Source: Deltaproteobacteria bacterium
GTDB taxonomy: Bacteria > Desulfobacterota > Desulfuromonadia > Geobacterales > Geobacteraceae
Length of the DNA: 64,000 nucleotides
Assembly: GCA_021848385.1 (NCBI GenBank)
Contig: JAJZUQ010000002.1
Span: 1 to 64,000, forward strand
Direction of reading: 5' to 3'
Shown piece after piece: positions 41,164 to 50,495 of the stretch. A program made the translations under genes and the position numbers. Positions within the stretch are counted from its first letter, which is position 1. The number at the start of each line of letters is the position of its first letter. Below the pieces are notes generated by a model. The model ran no database searches and was not told where the DNA came from. It saw only the letters and a list, made by a program, of their open reading frames with translations.

Positions 41164-42438
41164 TTACCCCGCTTCCACTCGGTTCCGCCCCCCCTGCTTG
41201 GCCCGGTAGAGCGCCTCGTCGGCCCTTTTCAGAAGGGTTTCGCTGTTTCTGTCCCCCGACCTGGCGAGGGAAAAACCGGCACTCAACGTGATAGCAACCT
41301 CATGCTCACCGTCCCCTATCGGTTCCTGGCTCACCATGGTCCGTAACCGTTCACCAAGGTGCGATGCCTCTTCTGTGGTCGTGCCGGGAGATATGACAAG
41401 GAACTCCTCACCCCCGAACCGTCCAATGATGTCATAGCGACGCGTGGCCTCCTGCAGACGCCTGGCCACACGCTTGAGGACGAGATCACCAAAGGGGTGC
41501 CCATGGGTATCGTTGATCCGCTTGAAATGATCGATGTCGAGCATCATAAGACAGAGAGGTTCCTGCGTACGGCCGGCCCGCTCGAACTCCTCCTCCAACC
41601 GTTTCATGATATGCCGCCGGTTCCTGAGCCCGGTCAGTTCATCAGTGGAGGCCAGCTTCTTGAGCCGTTTCTGCACCTCATCCAGTTTGATGACGAGCCG
41701 CCAGGTGAGGAGGTAGATGAGCGTCAGCAGCAGACAGATAGTCAGTGCAGCAGCGGCAATGATAAGGATCTTGTTCGCACGGGTTTCCTTGATGAGGGTG
41801 GTCATGGGAATGGTGATACTGATCGCACCGATGACATCACCGGGCTTGTACCCCTGGTTAGTATGGCATTCAAGGCAGCTCTGCTCGACATAGAGCGGTT
41901 GCAGGTAGTGAAATGAAGGTTTCCCCTTCCTTTCCATGCTGTGCCATTCACGGTCACCCCGGGCGAACCGGTCGAACGCTGCTTTCTCCAGGGCGTCAGG
42001 CATATTGTGCGGATCGATTGGATTAAGACTGACGATACGAAATGAGACGTCGTCCTGATGTTCGCTGCGCTGGGAAATTTCCTCGATCATTATGGCATGG
42101 TTGCGGATGGTGAACGTCCGCCCCCCTTCAACCTTCACATCGGGGTTCACGCCGAGTTGCAGCAGATAGGTGTTGGAATCGACCCCGCGCCGTTTTTCCA
42201 CATAGACGCCACCGTAGTCGTAGTTCCACATCTTGGTATGCATGATCAGATCGGCATAGGTTACCGCCTGCTCCCGTACCCGCTCGTACATGAGCGTAGA
42301 TGTCCGGGTATAGAGCACCGCAAAGATGCCGGCGACGATGAAGGCGACGATCGCACAGAGGGTAACCATGAACAGCTTGGCATACTCGAAATACTTGAAG
42401 GGCTTGGGCCAGAAATGGAAATTGAAGGTTTTCTGCAT
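41164..42438 (-). CDS. Diguanylate cyclase with periplasmic c-type heme sensor (DUF3365-GGDEF)
   Basis: This 424-residue protein has helix 1 at about 22-45, a periplasmic DUF3365/Tll0287-like sensor (about 46-222) containing the heme-binding motif Cys188-LE-Cys191-His192, helix 2 at about 223-247 and a cytoplasmic GGDEF domain. The active site is FGGEEFL (342-346) and the inhibitory RxxD site RRYD (333-336) is present. It should make cyclic di-GMP in response to a redox or ligand state of the heme. ATG 42438 follows GAGG; the frame extends to 42459. This architecture fits bacteria that grow with external electron acceptors. Confidence 0.92.
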   Translation of the reverse strand: MQKTFNFHFWPKPFKYFEYAKLFMVTLCAIVAFIVAGIFAVLYTRTSTLMYERVREQAVTYADLIMHTKMWNYDYGGVYVEKRRGVDSNTYLLQLGVNPDVKVEGGRTFTIRNHAIMIEEISQRSEHQDDVSFRIVSLNPIDPHNMPDALEKAAFDRFARGDREWHSMERKGKPSFHYLQPLYVEQSCLECHTNQGYKPGDVIGAISITIPMTTLIKETRANKILIIAAAALTICLLLTLIYLLTWRLVIKLDEVQKRLKKLASTDELTGLRNRRHIMKRLEEEFERAGRTQEPLCLMMLDIDHFKRINDTHGHPFGDLVLKRVARRLQEATRRYDIIGRFGGEEFLVISPGTTTEEASHLGERLRTMVSQEPIGDGEHEVAITLSAGFSLARSGDRNSETLLKRADEALYRAKQGGRNRVEAG

Positions 42439-42628
42439 GTGCCATCCTCGCGCTTCCAACGGCTCAAAGGTGTGACAACAGCGGGAGGACTGAATACAAA
42501 GGTGTGGAGTAAGAACGATCAGGGCAAGGACCTTACCGGTGCAGCCCCAATCCGATGTGGTTACAGTTTAGTCTACTTGGCAGGAGTTGACAAGTTCCTC
42601 CACGTGAAAATTCAGGCAGCACAGAAGA

Positions 42629-43552
42629 CTACGGGGGGCAGCAGCCGCAGACCGAACGGAACAGGGTAGTGCTGAGGTAACGGTCACCACGATCGGGAAG
42701 AATGGTGACGACGGTGCCACTGTCGAGGTTTCTGGCCGCCTCGATAGCTCCGGCCACGGCGGCGCCACTCGACATGCCGACGAACAGCCCCTCCCTCCGG
42801 GCCAGTTCCCGGGCCGTGGCAAAAGCCTCCTCGTCAACGACGGTACATTTCCCATGGAGGGCCGACGGGTTATAAATCTCCGGAACAATAGCCTCCTCCA
42901 TATTCTTCAGCCCCTGGATCGCGTGCCCCAGCGGGGGCTCCACGCCGATCACCCTGACCCGCGGGTTGTGCTGACGGAAATACTCCGCCATCCCCATGAG
43001 GGTGCCGGTGGTCCCCATCCCTGCCACGAACAGGTCGATCTCCCCGCCGGTCTGCCGCTGGATCTCGGGACCGGTTGTCTCCACATGGGCAAGAACGTTC
43101 CAGGGATTGGCATACTGGTTGGGCATGTAGTAGCGGTCCGGTTCGTCGTCGAGGATGCGGTGCGCCATCCTGATCGCCCCGTCCGTCGCCTCACCGGGAG
43201 GAGAGAGCACCACTTCAGCGCCGTAGGCCTCCAGGACGCTGCGCCGCTCCTGGCTCACGCAGCCGGGCATCACCAGCTTGACCCGGTACCCCTTGGACGT
43301 GCCGAGCATTGCCAGGGCGATTCCCGTATTGCCGGAGGTCGGCTCCAGGATTATTTTCCCGGGGGAAAGCTCTCCGCTCTCCTCAGCCCTGGTCAACATA
43401 TAGAGGGCCGGCCGGTCCTTGATGGACCCGCCGGGATTGTTACCTTCCAGCTTGGCTAGGATGCGGACCCGCGGGTTGGGCGAAAAGGAGGTCAATTCGA
43501 TGAGCGGTGTGTTGCCTATGGCTGCGGCGATGCTGAACGGCTTATGATTCAT
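42629..43552 (-). CDS. cysM: Cysteine synthase B (O-acetylserine sulfhydrylase, CysM type)
   Basis: This 307-residue PLP enzyme makes cysteine from O-acetylserine and sulfide. The PLP lysine is in NPGGSIKDRPA, the substrate loop is PTSGNTGIALAM, and the phosphate-binding Gly loop is VAGMGTTGTLMG. Overall length and the C-terminal sequence fit CysM more than CysK. It stands 24 bp downstream of pcnB on the same strand. Confidence 0.9.
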   Translation of the reverse strand: MNHKPFSIAAAIGNTPLIELTSFSPNPRVRILAKLEGNNPGGSIKDRPALYMLTRAEESGELSPGKIILEPTSGNTGIALAMLGTSKGYRVKLVMPGCVSQERRSVLEAYGAEVVLSPPGEATDGAIRMAHRILDDEPDRYYMPNQYANPWNVLAHVETTGPEIQRQTGGEIDLFVAGMGTTGTLMGMAEYFRQHNPRVRVIGVEPPLGHAIQGLKNMEEAIVPEIYNPSALHGKCTVVDEEAFATARELARREGLFVGMSSGAAVAGAIEAARNLDSGTVVTILPDRGDRYLSTTLFRSVCGCCPP

Positions 43553-43576
43553 GACGGACTCCCGTACTTAATGATT

Positions 43577-44962
43577 TTACCGTGGTGCCGGAGCGCCGGT
43601 GCGCGGCTTGCGACGCCTCCGCCGGCGGCGTTTTCCGGCCGGTGGTGCGCCCTCTTGACCGGCAGCACCTGAAGGAGGAATAGCAACGACATTCTCCCGG
43701 CTGTAGGTATCCCACCAGCTCCAGGCATCACTCCCCCCCTCCCCCATCTCAGCCCGCAGGCGCAGGTATGCAAGCGCGACGGGAAAACCGGGACGGCCGA
43801 GGAACGACTGGGGACGTTTCCCCGGCATCTTCAGAAACCGCTGCTGGCTGGCGAGTATGTCACGGACCTGCATCCCGATCCGGTTCGGGACGAGTACCGT
43901 CGGTGCCAGTTCGCCGAGCCACCCGGCAACCGCCTGGTTCAGGGCCTCCTGGGGAGGAGCACCACCCTGCCGGAATGCCGCTGCCGATTCTTCCAGATAC
44001 TCGCCGAACAGAAGCGCCAGAAGCAGGGGGGGGGCAACCGCCTCACCCTGCTGAACAAGGGTGTCGATCCGGTCGAGGGCATGGCTCACCCGGGTATGGG
44101 GAAATCCGCCCGTCTCCGTGTCGAGCCATTCATTGAAGCGGGGAAAAAGGGGGGCGAACAGGCCGGTCTTGCGCAGCAGCTGGTAACTCTTCTCCCCTTC
44201 CCCGAGCAGGAGCAGCTTGAGCATCTCGTCAAACAGGCGGGGGGGGGTGGCACGGCTGATGGTCGGCGCCAGCTCCAGGATCGCCTGCCAGGTCTCCGGT
44301 TCCATGTCGAGGCCGAGCATGGCGGCAAAGCGGACCGCGCGCAGCATCCTCACCGGGTCCTCGGTGAAGCGTATCAGCGGGTCACCGATGGTGCGGATGA
44401 CGCCGGCTTGCAGGTCGGCCATCCCGCCGGCATAATCGATGAGGGAAAAATCGGCAATATTGTAGAAGAGGGCATTGACCGTGAAATCCCGGCGCATGGC
44501 GTCTTCACGTGGGTTGCCGAAGACGTTGTCCCGCAGCACCATACCTTCGTCGCTCTTGAGGTGGCGCGGCGGCCGGGGCGAAGCCCCCGCATCCGGAGAA
44601 GGGGGTGTTGTCTCTCCTCCCCCGACCGTCTCTTCCGCTCCATCGTCTGCTTCCAGGGCACGGAAGGTGGCGACCTCGATCAGCTCGTCCTGGAAATGGA
44701 TGTGGGCAAGCCGGAAACGACGGCCGACGAGGCGGCAGTTGCGGAACAGCCGCTTGAGCTGCCCCGGCGTCGCATCGGTCACCACGTCGAAGTCCTTCGG
44801 CTCCCGCCCCAGGAGGAGGTCTCGCACGCACCCCCCCACCAGGTAGGAAATGAATCCCTGGTCCCGTAATTTGTACAGGACTCGCAGGGCATTGGGGCTC
44901 ACCATACTGCGGGAAATGGGATGGGCGGCACGGGGGATGATTGTAGGTTTTACTGTTTCCAT
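43577..44962 (-). CDS. pcnB: Poly(A) polymerase I / CCA-adding-like nucleotidyltransferase
   Basis: This 461-residue protein is of the class II nucleotidyltransferase family. The catalytic core YLVGGCVRDLLLGREPKDFDVVTDA contains the Asp-x-Asp pair. The RNA-binding half (RRDFTVNALFYNIADFSLID, DPVRMLRAVRFAAMLG) is typical. The C-terminus is highly basic (GKRRRRRRRKPRTG), like E. coli PcnB. A tRNA CCA-adding role is the alternative. ATG 44962 is used; an upstream ATG at 45025 lacks family similarity. Confidence 0.88.
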   Translation of the reverse strand: METVKPTIIPRAAHPISRSMVSPNALRVLYKLRDQGFISYLVGGCVRDLLLGREPKDFDVVTDATPGQLKRLFRNCRLVGRRFRLAHIHFQDELIEVATFRALEADDGAEETVGGGETTPPSPDAGASPRPPRHLKSDEGMVLRDNVFGNPREDAMRRDFTVNALFYNIADFSLIDYAGGMADLQAGVIRTIGDPLIRFTEDPVRMLRAVRFAAMLGLDMEPETWQAILELAPTISRATPPRLFDEMLKLLLLGEGEKSYQLLRKTGLFAPLFPRFNEWLDTETGGFPHTRVSHALDRIDTLVQQGEAVAPPLLLALLFGEYLEESAAAFRQGGAPPQEALNQAVAGWLGELAPTVLVPNRIGMQVRDILASQQRFLKMPGKRPQSFLGRPGFPVALAYLRLRAEMGEGGSDAWSWWDTYSRENVVAIPPSGAAGQEGAPPAGKRRRRRRRKPRTGAPAPR

Positions 44963-45066
44963 GGAAACTCTATTACTACCATAGACGGTAAAGAATTGCA
45001 AAGAACCGTAGGCGATGGCGTCCATTCCTGCTATACTTTGCGGTAATTTCTCATGACGAGGTGCGG

Positions 45067-45489
45067 ATGTTCGGCTGGTTTAAAAAAAATACTGAACCCC
45101 CGCTGGTCTTTCCGGACAACCGGGCGGCCTTCGACTACGCTTGCGTTCACATGGATTACCCGCTCCTGCTCGGCGCGGTCATCCCCGCCCTTGTGGAAGA
45201 AGAAGGGAGACCGGGCGCTGAGGGTGAGCGCTATTACCTGCTTCGCCTGGCGACCAGGGGAGGAGACCGGACACTATGGGCGTGCACCCTCAAGGAGGCA
45301 ACCGATTTCCCGGACATCGGGGACTTCGTCGGCTTCCGCATCGTCACCTTCGCCTCCGACCTCCCCGCCGACATGAACCTCATCGGCTACATTGCCTGCC
45401 AATTCGCGCCGGTGCTGGTGAAGGAAAAGGGGTGGCGCATCGCCCGGAACCTTACGCCGGCGAATATCAAGCAGGAAATCCACCTGTGA
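45067..45489 (+). CDS. Hypothetical protein, about 140 residues
   Basis: I do not recognise this soluble protein. It begins MFGWFKKNTEPPLVFPDNRA and has a mixed alpha/beta composition without a signal peptide, membrane segment or Cys cluster. A middle part WACTLKEATDFPDIGDFVGF and the end WRIARNLTPANIKQEIHL may help to find homologues. ATG 45067 has GAGG 6 bp upstream. It is divergent from pcnB. Confidence 0.7.
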   Translation: MFGWFKKNTEPPLVFPDNRAAFDYACVHMDYPLLLGAVIPALVEEEGRPGAEGERYYLLRLATRGGDRTLWACTLKEATDFPDIGDFVGFRIVTFASDLPADMNLIGYIACQFAPVLVKEKGWRIARNLTPANIKQEIHL

Positions 45490-45529
45490 CCGCCCGGCAC
45501 CCTTTCCCCTTGCGACAAACGTCGATTTT

Positions 45530-45543
45530 TTGACCTGCGTCAT
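45530..45543 (+). promoter_or_regulatory. Candidate Crp/Fnr-family (Fnr/Dnr/HcpR-like) binding site
   Basis: TTGAC-CTGC-GTCAT is a near-perfect TTGAC-N4-GTCAA-type dyad, located 36 bp before the YgbA-like start. A second partial dyad, CGAC-AAAC-GTCG, lies just upstream (45513-45524). The neighbouring genes suggest nitrosative-stress control; the binder is inferred. Confidence 0.45.
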
Positions 45544-45578
45544 GGGGATTCCCCCTCGATTTGTCTATGCTCACGTAC

Positions 45579-45929
45579 ATGGAACAGTTCACCCCCAAAC
45601 AGAAAAAAGAGCTGAAGGTGCTCGTCGACTTTGTGCGTATTTATTGCAGGGCAAGACACAAGGGACAGACGACATACAGCATTCCGGCCGGACTTTCGGG
45701 AATTTTTCCCGCAGGAGCCGAACTCTGCCCCGACTGTGCGGCACTTCTCGACTATTCCCTTCTCAAGCGCCGCAACTGCCCGCTCGACCCGAAGCCGTCC
45801 TGCAAGCACTGCCACATCCACTGTTACAGCAAGGAGTACCGGTCACGAATCCGTGAAGTCATGGCCTTCTCTGGCCGGCGGATGCTTATGAGGGGGAGGC
45901 TTGACTACCTCTGGCACTACTTTTTTTAG
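45579..45929 (+). CDS. YgbA_NO-type (nitrous oxide-stimulated promoter) family protein
   Basis: This 116-residue cytoplasmic protein has several Cys and His residues: IYCRARHKGQ, ELCPDCAALLDYSLLKRRNC and CKHCHIHCYSKEYRSRIREVM. The spacing matches the YgbA_NO family, whose genes often lie behind nitrosative-stress-responsive promoters. A metal or Fe-S site is plausible. No clear Shine-Dalgarno marks the start; 45579 gives the family's usual length, while TTG 45561 and ATG 45567 are alternatives. It lies 33 bp before the ferredoxin gene. Confidence 0.8.
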   Translation: MEQFTPKQKKELKVLVDFVRIYCRARHKGQTTYSIPAGLSGIFPAGAELCPDCAALLDYSLLKRRNCPLDPKPSCKHCHIHCYSKEYRSRIREVMAFSGRRMLMRGRLDYLWHYFF

Positions 45930-45962
45930 ACAACGGTTTATCCAACAAGAAAGGAAGCATAC

Positions 45963-46697
45963 ATGATCAGAAAAATCGTCCAGATCGATGAGGAGAAGTG
46001 CAACGGCTGCGGGGAGTGTGTGCCGGCCTGCGCCGAGGGGGCCATCAGGATCGTTAACGGCAAGGCCGTCCTCTCCGCCGACAACCTCTGCGACGGACTC
46101 GGCGCCTGCCTGGGTGAGTGCCCCCAGGACGCAATCCATATTATCGAACGGGAGGCGGACGAGTTTAACGAGGAGGCGGTGTCCCACCATCTGGCTGAGT
46201 CCCTTTCTGGAACCGGCAAACCTGCTCCTGCAAACCTGCACTCGTCTCACGGCGGCTGCCCCGGCTCCCGGGCCATGACCCTGGCGCCACCTCCGGCGGC
46301 CGCAGCACCGGAAGATACGGCAAGCCAGCCGAGCCAGCTCGGCCAGTGGCCGGTCCAGCTCCACCTGGTACCGACCTCCGCCCCCTATTTCCAGAACGCC
46401 GACCTTCTCATCGCCGCAGACTGCGTCCCCTTCGCGTACGCCGGTTTCCATCGCGATTTCCTGGCGGGCAAGGCACTGGTGATCGGCTGTCCCAAGCTTG
46501 ACGACAACAACTTCTACGAGGAAAAACTGTCCGAACTGTTCCGGCTCTCTACCATCAGGAGCGTCACCGTTCTCCGGATGGAAGTTCCCTGCTGCGGAGG
46601 GATCGTCATGGCGGCACGGCGGGCAGTTGCCGCGAGCGGCAAAAACATCCCGTTCAACGAGGTGACTATCGGCATCAATGGCGAAGTTAAGCGATAG
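45963..46697 (+). CDS. 4Fe-4S dicluster ferredoxin-like protein
   Basis: This 244-residue protein has an N-terminal two-cluster ferredoxin domain: CNGCGECVPAC (first cluster) and CDGLGACLGECP (second). A linker rich in Ala/Pro (about 85-125) follows, then a C-terminal domain with further Cys (GHGGCPG-like, IAADCVPFAYAGFH, VIGCPKLDD, VPCCGGIVMAA). Proteins of this type are often near Hcp and nitrosative-stress genes. The position just after YgbA_NO fits that; the redox partner is unknown. Confidence 0.83.
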   Translation: MIRKIVQIDEEKCNGCGECVPACAEGAIRIVNGKAVLSADNLCDGLGACLGECPQDAIHIIEREADEFNEEAVSHHLAESLSGTGKPAPANLHSSHGGCPGSRAMTLAPPPAAAAPEDTASQPSQLGQWPVQLHLVPTSAPYFQNADLLIAADCVPFAYAGFHRDFLAGKALVIGCPKLDDNNFYEEKLSELFRLSTIRSVTVLRMEVPCCGGIVMAARRAVAASGKNIPFNEVTIGINGEVKR

Positions 46698-46716
46698 ATT
46701 TCCGGGAGAAGATACC

Positions 46717-47211
46717 ATGGAAGAGCGGATAGCGCGGGTTCGTACCGCCATGGAAGAATACTTCGGTACCGACGGGAGAAGGATTGATCATGCATTGCGT
46801 GTCACCGCCTTTGCCGACCGGTTGCTGGCGGACGAGCCGGGAGATCGGGAGCTCGTGCTGGCCACCGCATTGCTGCACGATATCGGGATTCCCGAAGCGG
46901 AACGGAAATACGGTTCGTCCGCCGGCAATTTGCAGGAAGCAGAGGGCCCGCCGGTGGCCCGGGCAATCCTGAGCCGGCTCGGTTACGAGGAACGGTTCAT
47001 TGCCGAAGCCTGTGCGATCATCGCCGCCCACCATTCCCCCGGCGAAGTGGAGACCGACAACTTTCGGATCATCTGGGACGCCGACTGGCTTGTCAATCTT
47101 GGAGATGAATGCGATACCAGTGGCACGTCAAGAACTGAAGCGATGATCGGGAAGACCTTTATGACCCCCGCCGGGAGTAAAATTGCACGGGAAATCTACA
47201 TCAAAGGATAA
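46717..47211 (+). CDS. HD-domain phosphohydrolase-like protein
   Basis: This 164-residue protein has the metal-binding HD motifs: IDHALRVTAFADRLL, LLHDIG (the HD pair) and IIAAHHSPGE, then IIWDADWLVNLG. This is the small predicted-phosphohydrolase class acting on nucleotides. ATG 46717 follows GGGAGAAG; the earlier in-frame start at 46678 lies within the ferredoxin gene. Spacing of 19 bp to that gene suggests one transcript. Confidence 0.83.
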   Translation: MEERIARVRTAMEEYFGTDGRRIDHALRVTAFADRLLADEPGDRELVLATALLHDIGIPEAERKYGSSAGNLQEAEGPPVARAILSRLGYEERFIAEACAIIAAHHSPGEVETDNFRIIWDADWLVNLGDECDTSGTSRTEAMIGKTFMTPAGSKIAREIYIKG

Positions 47212-47237
47212 AAAAGATTGTTTTTGTCTTTTTTAAA

Positions 47238-47266
47238 TTGACAACCTTTCGCGTGGCTGTTATGGT
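47238..47266 (+). promoter_or_regulatory. Predicted strong sigma-70 promoter of the peroxiredoxin gene
   Basis: TTGACA (47238-47243), a 17-bp spacer and TATGGT (47261-47266) lie 44 bp before the ATG. Confidence 0.75.
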
Positions 47267-47310
47267 TTCTCCACAACACATTATTTCCCCTGTGAAAGGA
47301 GATTCACCCC

Positions 47311-47913
47311 ATGAGCGTCTGCACCCTCGTAACCCAGGAAGCCCCCGATTTTACCGCCGACGCGGTAATGCCCGATAACACCTTCGGCCAGATCAAACTC
47401 TCAAGCTTTCGCGGCAAGTACACGCTGATTTTCTTCTACCCCCTTGACTTTACCTTTGTCTGCCCGTCGGAGATACTCGCCTTCAACCAGCGGCTGGCCG
47501 ACTTCAAAGCCAAGAACTGCGAGGTAATCGGCATTTCCGTCGATTCCAAGTTCACCCACCTGGCCTGGAAGAACACCCCGGTGGAGGACGGTGGCATCGG
47601 CAACATCCAGTATCCGCTGGTGTCGGACATCAAGAAGGAGATCGCCAGGGACTACGGCATCCTCTTCGGCGACGCGGTCGCCCTCCGGGGTCTGTTCCTC
47701 ATCGATACCAAGGGGATCGTCCGGCACGCCGTCATCAACGACCTGCCGCTGGGAAGGAGCGTCAACGAGGCGCTGCGCATGGTCGACGCCCTCCAGTTCG
47801 TGGAGACCCACGGCGATCAGGTCTGTCCCGCCAACTGGCAGGAAGGGGACGAGCCGATGGAAGCGACAAAGGATGGGGTGGCAAGCTACCTGGCCAAGCA
47901 CGCCAAGAAGTAA
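47311..47913 (+). CDS. Typical 2-Cys peroxiredoxin (AhpC/Prx)
   Basis: This 200-residue thiol peroxidase reduces H2O2 and organic hydroperoxides. The peroxidatic Cys51 is in DFTFVCPSEILAF and the resolving Cys in DQVCPANWQEGD near residue 171. Family segments PLVSDIKKEIARDYG and GLFLIDTKGIVRH are intact. It has its own promoter and terminator. No ahpF-type reductase is adjacent, so reducing power probably comes from thioredoxin or a rubredoxin-type system elsewhere. Confidence 0.95.
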   Translation: MSVCTLVTQEAPDFTADAVMPDNTFGQIKLSSFRGKYTLIFFYPLDFTFVCPSEILAFNQRLADFKAKNCEVIGISVDSKFTHLAWKNTPVEDGGIGNIQYPLVSDIKKEIARDYGILFGDAVALRGLFLIDTKGIVRHAVINDLPLGRSVNEALRMVDALQFVETHGDQVCPANWQEGDEPMEATKDGVASYLAKHAKK

Positions 47914-47931
47914 GTCCCTGCAAGACACCAG

Positions 47932-47962
47932 ACGGCGCGGTTTTGCTACCGCGCCGTTTTTT
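47932..47962 (+). terminator. Rho-independent terminator after the peroxiredoxin gene
   Basis: A perfect 10-bp GC-rich stem, ACGGCGCGGT (47932-47941) with its complement at 47948-47957, is followed by a T-run. Confidence 0.88.
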
Positions 47963-47982
47963 ACAGGAAGCATGGGGTTCCC

Positions 47983-50214
47983 ATGGATGCACCCCGATTC
48001 GAGGAAAGCCCCCTTCTGTTCGGCCGGGACCGGTCGGAGCGAATCGTGGCGGCAGAACTGGCCGGCCGCTTCATACGCCTCTTCTACCGTACTTCCGACG
48101 GCGTCTTTTTCCACGACGACCCTTTCCACCCCTTCATTCTCCTGACCGATGCAGCGCTTTTGTCAGGCTTTGCCGGCACGACGGCCATCAAGGCACTGGC
48201 CGGCAAGGGTGAACTCTGCCACCTGGCGCTCTTCAACGACTGGCATACCTGCCTGGATGCCCGGGACTACCTGGTCCGGACCACCGGCAAGACCCCGTCG
48301 GCCGCCGGCGCACCCTACCTCTTTTTTTCGGACCCGATCCACCAACACCTGCTTCTGACCGGCAAGACCCTCTTCAAGGAGCTGGAGTTTCAGGAACTAA
48401 GACGGCTTGCCCTCGACATCGAGACCTGGTGCGCGCCGGGATTCGAGTTTTCCAATCCCCAGCGGGAAGAGGACCGGATCATCTCCATCGCGGTACTCTG
48501 CAGCGACGGGTATAAAGAGGTGCTGTCCGGTCACGATCTGGACGAACCGGCCATGCTGAAGCGGCTCTCGCTGATTATCCGGGAACGGGATCCGGATGTC
48601 ATCGAAGGTCACAACATATTTCGCTTCGACCTGGAATACCTTCGAGTCCGTGCCGCCCGACACGGCATCAGACTCAGGTGGGGAAGGGACGGCAGCGAAC
48701 CACGGGTCCACCCTTCCCGCTTCACCGTCGCAGAACGAATCGTCGATTATCCCCGCTGGAACGTCTACGGACGGCATATCATCGACACCTATTTCCTCCT
48801 GCTTGTCTACGACGTGGGAAGCAGAGAACTGGAGAGCTACGGACTCAAGGCAGCCGCACGCCACTTCGGCCTGGCACGCCCTGACCGGGTCTACCTGGAA
48901 GGTTCGGACCTTGGCCGGGCCTTTCTCGAAGACCCCCGTGCCCTTGCGGAATACAACCTGGACGATGTCCGCGAGACCCTGGCCCTTTCCCGGCTCCTGG
49001 CTTACTCTTACTTTCTGCAGACCCGCGTGTTCCCCTACTCGTATCAGAACTGCCTGATCCGCGGCAATGCCACCAAGATCAACGCGCTCTTTCTGCGCGA
49101 ATACCTGCACCGGGAAACAGCCATTCCCCGCCCCTCGACTGATGGAGAACTGGAAGGGGGATACAATAATCTGTTCGTTACGGGGGTCGTGGGACCGGTT
49201 GTCCACTGCGACGTGGCATCCCTCTACCCATCCATCCTCCTTGCCTACCGGCTGCAGCCAGCCCGGGATACCCTCGGTCTGTTCCTCCCCCTCCTTGACG
49301 AGTTGCGGACCTTCCGGCTGCAGGCAAAAAAAATAGCCCGTGAAACCCAGGATCCCCACATGAGGGACTACTACCAGGCACTCCAGCAGACATTCAAGGT
49401 CCTCATAAACTCCTTCTACGGCTATCTCGGGACCACGATCCACAACTTCGCCGACATGGCACTGGCGGCCGAGGTGACCCGTCGCGGCCGGGAGATCATC
49501 CAGCAGATGCTCGACTGGCTGACAGCACAGGGAGCCAGGCCGGTCGAAGTTGACACCGACGGCATCTACTTCATCCCCCCCGCCGGACTGACAACCGAGG
49601 GACAGGCGACAGGGCTGATAGAGGAGCTTTCCACCACCCTGCCCGCCGGTATCGATGTGGAGCAGGATGGCTGGTACCGCGCCATGTTTTCCTACAAGAT
49701 GAAAAACTACGCCCTGCTCGATGACGCCGGCCGCATCACCATCAAGGGAAGCAGCCTGAAATCGCGGGGCATCGAGAAGTACCTGCGGGAATTCACCGCC
49801 GAGGCGATTCGGCTTCTCCTGCACGGTGAAGGGGAGCGCATCGATGGAATCTACCGGGAATACCTGCAGAAATTGCGCGATCACCACATCCCTATCGACC
49901 TGTTGGCAAAGACTGAAACACTCAGCGAGTCTCCCGCCGGCTACCGGCAGAAGGTACGCCAGGGGAAACGGCTCCCCGCTGCAGCCTTCGAACTTGCCCT
50001 CCGTTCTGAGCGTGACTATCAGGCCGGCGATCAGCTCAGCTACTACATTACCGGACACGCAAAAGGTGTGACCGCCTACGAAAATTGCCGCCCCATCGGC
50101 AGCTACGATCCCGCCAACCCTGACGAGAACGTGGAATACTACAAGGAGAAACTCCGTCTCCTGCATCGAAAATTCACCCCCTTCATCCCGGCAGAAAAAT
50201 CGCTCTTCGAATAA
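47983..50214 (+). CDS. Family-B DNA polymerase with 3'-5' exonuclease domain
   Basis: This 743-residue polymerase has exonuclease motifs LALDIETW (Asp145/Glu147), EGHNIFRFDLEYL and EYNLDDVRET, so proofreading appears intact. Polymerase motifs are CDVASLYPSILLAY (A), KVLINSFYGYLG (B) and VDTDGIYF (C), plus KMKNYALL. It shares the family with E. coli Pol II but is shorter. Pol II-like enzymes serve in repair and lesion bypass; no SOS box was identified. It lies alone between the peroxiredoxin and the TIGR04073 genes. Confidence 0.93.
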   Translation: MDAPRFEESPLLFGRDRSERIVAAELAGRFIRLFYRTSDGVFFHDDPFHPFILLTDAALLSGFAGTTAIKALAGKGELCHLALFNDWHTCLDARDYLVRTTGKTPSAAGAPYLFFSDPIHQHLLLTGKTLFKELEFQELRRLALDIETWCAPGFEFSNPQREEDRIISIAVLCSDGYKEVLSGHDLDEPAMLKRLSLIIRERDPDVIEGHNIFRFDLEYLRVRAARHGIRLRWGRDGSEPRVHPSRFTVAERIVDYPRWNVYGRHIIDTYFLLLVYDVGSRELESYGLKAAARHFGLARPDRVYLEGSDLGRAFLEDPRALAEYNLDDVRETLALSRLLAYSYFLQTRVFPYSYQNCLIRGNATKINALFLREYLHRETAIPRPSTDGELEGGYNNLFVTGVVGPVVHCDVASLYPSILLAYRLQPARDTLGLFLPLLDELRTFRLQAKKIARETQDPHMRDYYQALQQTFKVLINSFYGYLGTTIHNFADMALAAEVTRRGREIIQQMLDWLTAQGARPVEVDTDGIYFIPPAGLTTEGQATGLIEELSTTLPAGIDVEQDGWYRAMFSYKMKNYALLDDAGRITIKGSSLKSRGIEKYLREFTAEAIRLLLHGEGERIDGIYREYLQKLRDHHIPIDLLAKTETLSESPAGYRQKVRQGKRLPAAAFELALRSERDYQAGDQLSYYITGHAKGVTAYENCRPIGSYDPANPDENVEYYKEKLRLLHRKFTPFIPAEKSLFE

Positions 50215-50495
50215 TCCTGAAAATCTATATATCCCGGACATGGAGCGAATTCGGCGTATTTCTTCGCTGCACATGGAGGAATGGAGCCATAGATCAGCTG
50301 AAACAGGGGCTCAAGCACAAGAAGACTCCCGGCAACTGCCGCACGGAGATGGAGCACCCCTGCCACTAGAGCGTGATACAGCCGGTACAGAACAGGGAGA
50401 ATGATGCATCGGCACTGACACAAGCTTGCCACGCCGCACTAATTGTGTTAAAAGGAATTACATTCCATCAAGTTGTGCGTCTGAAAGGAGATTGT

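Noticed and set aside
50139-50432. Minus-strand open frame of 97 codons near the end of the polymerase gene
   Set aside because: It overlaps the polymerase coding sequence, has low-complexity Cys/Leu content, and shows no ribosome site or family resemblance.
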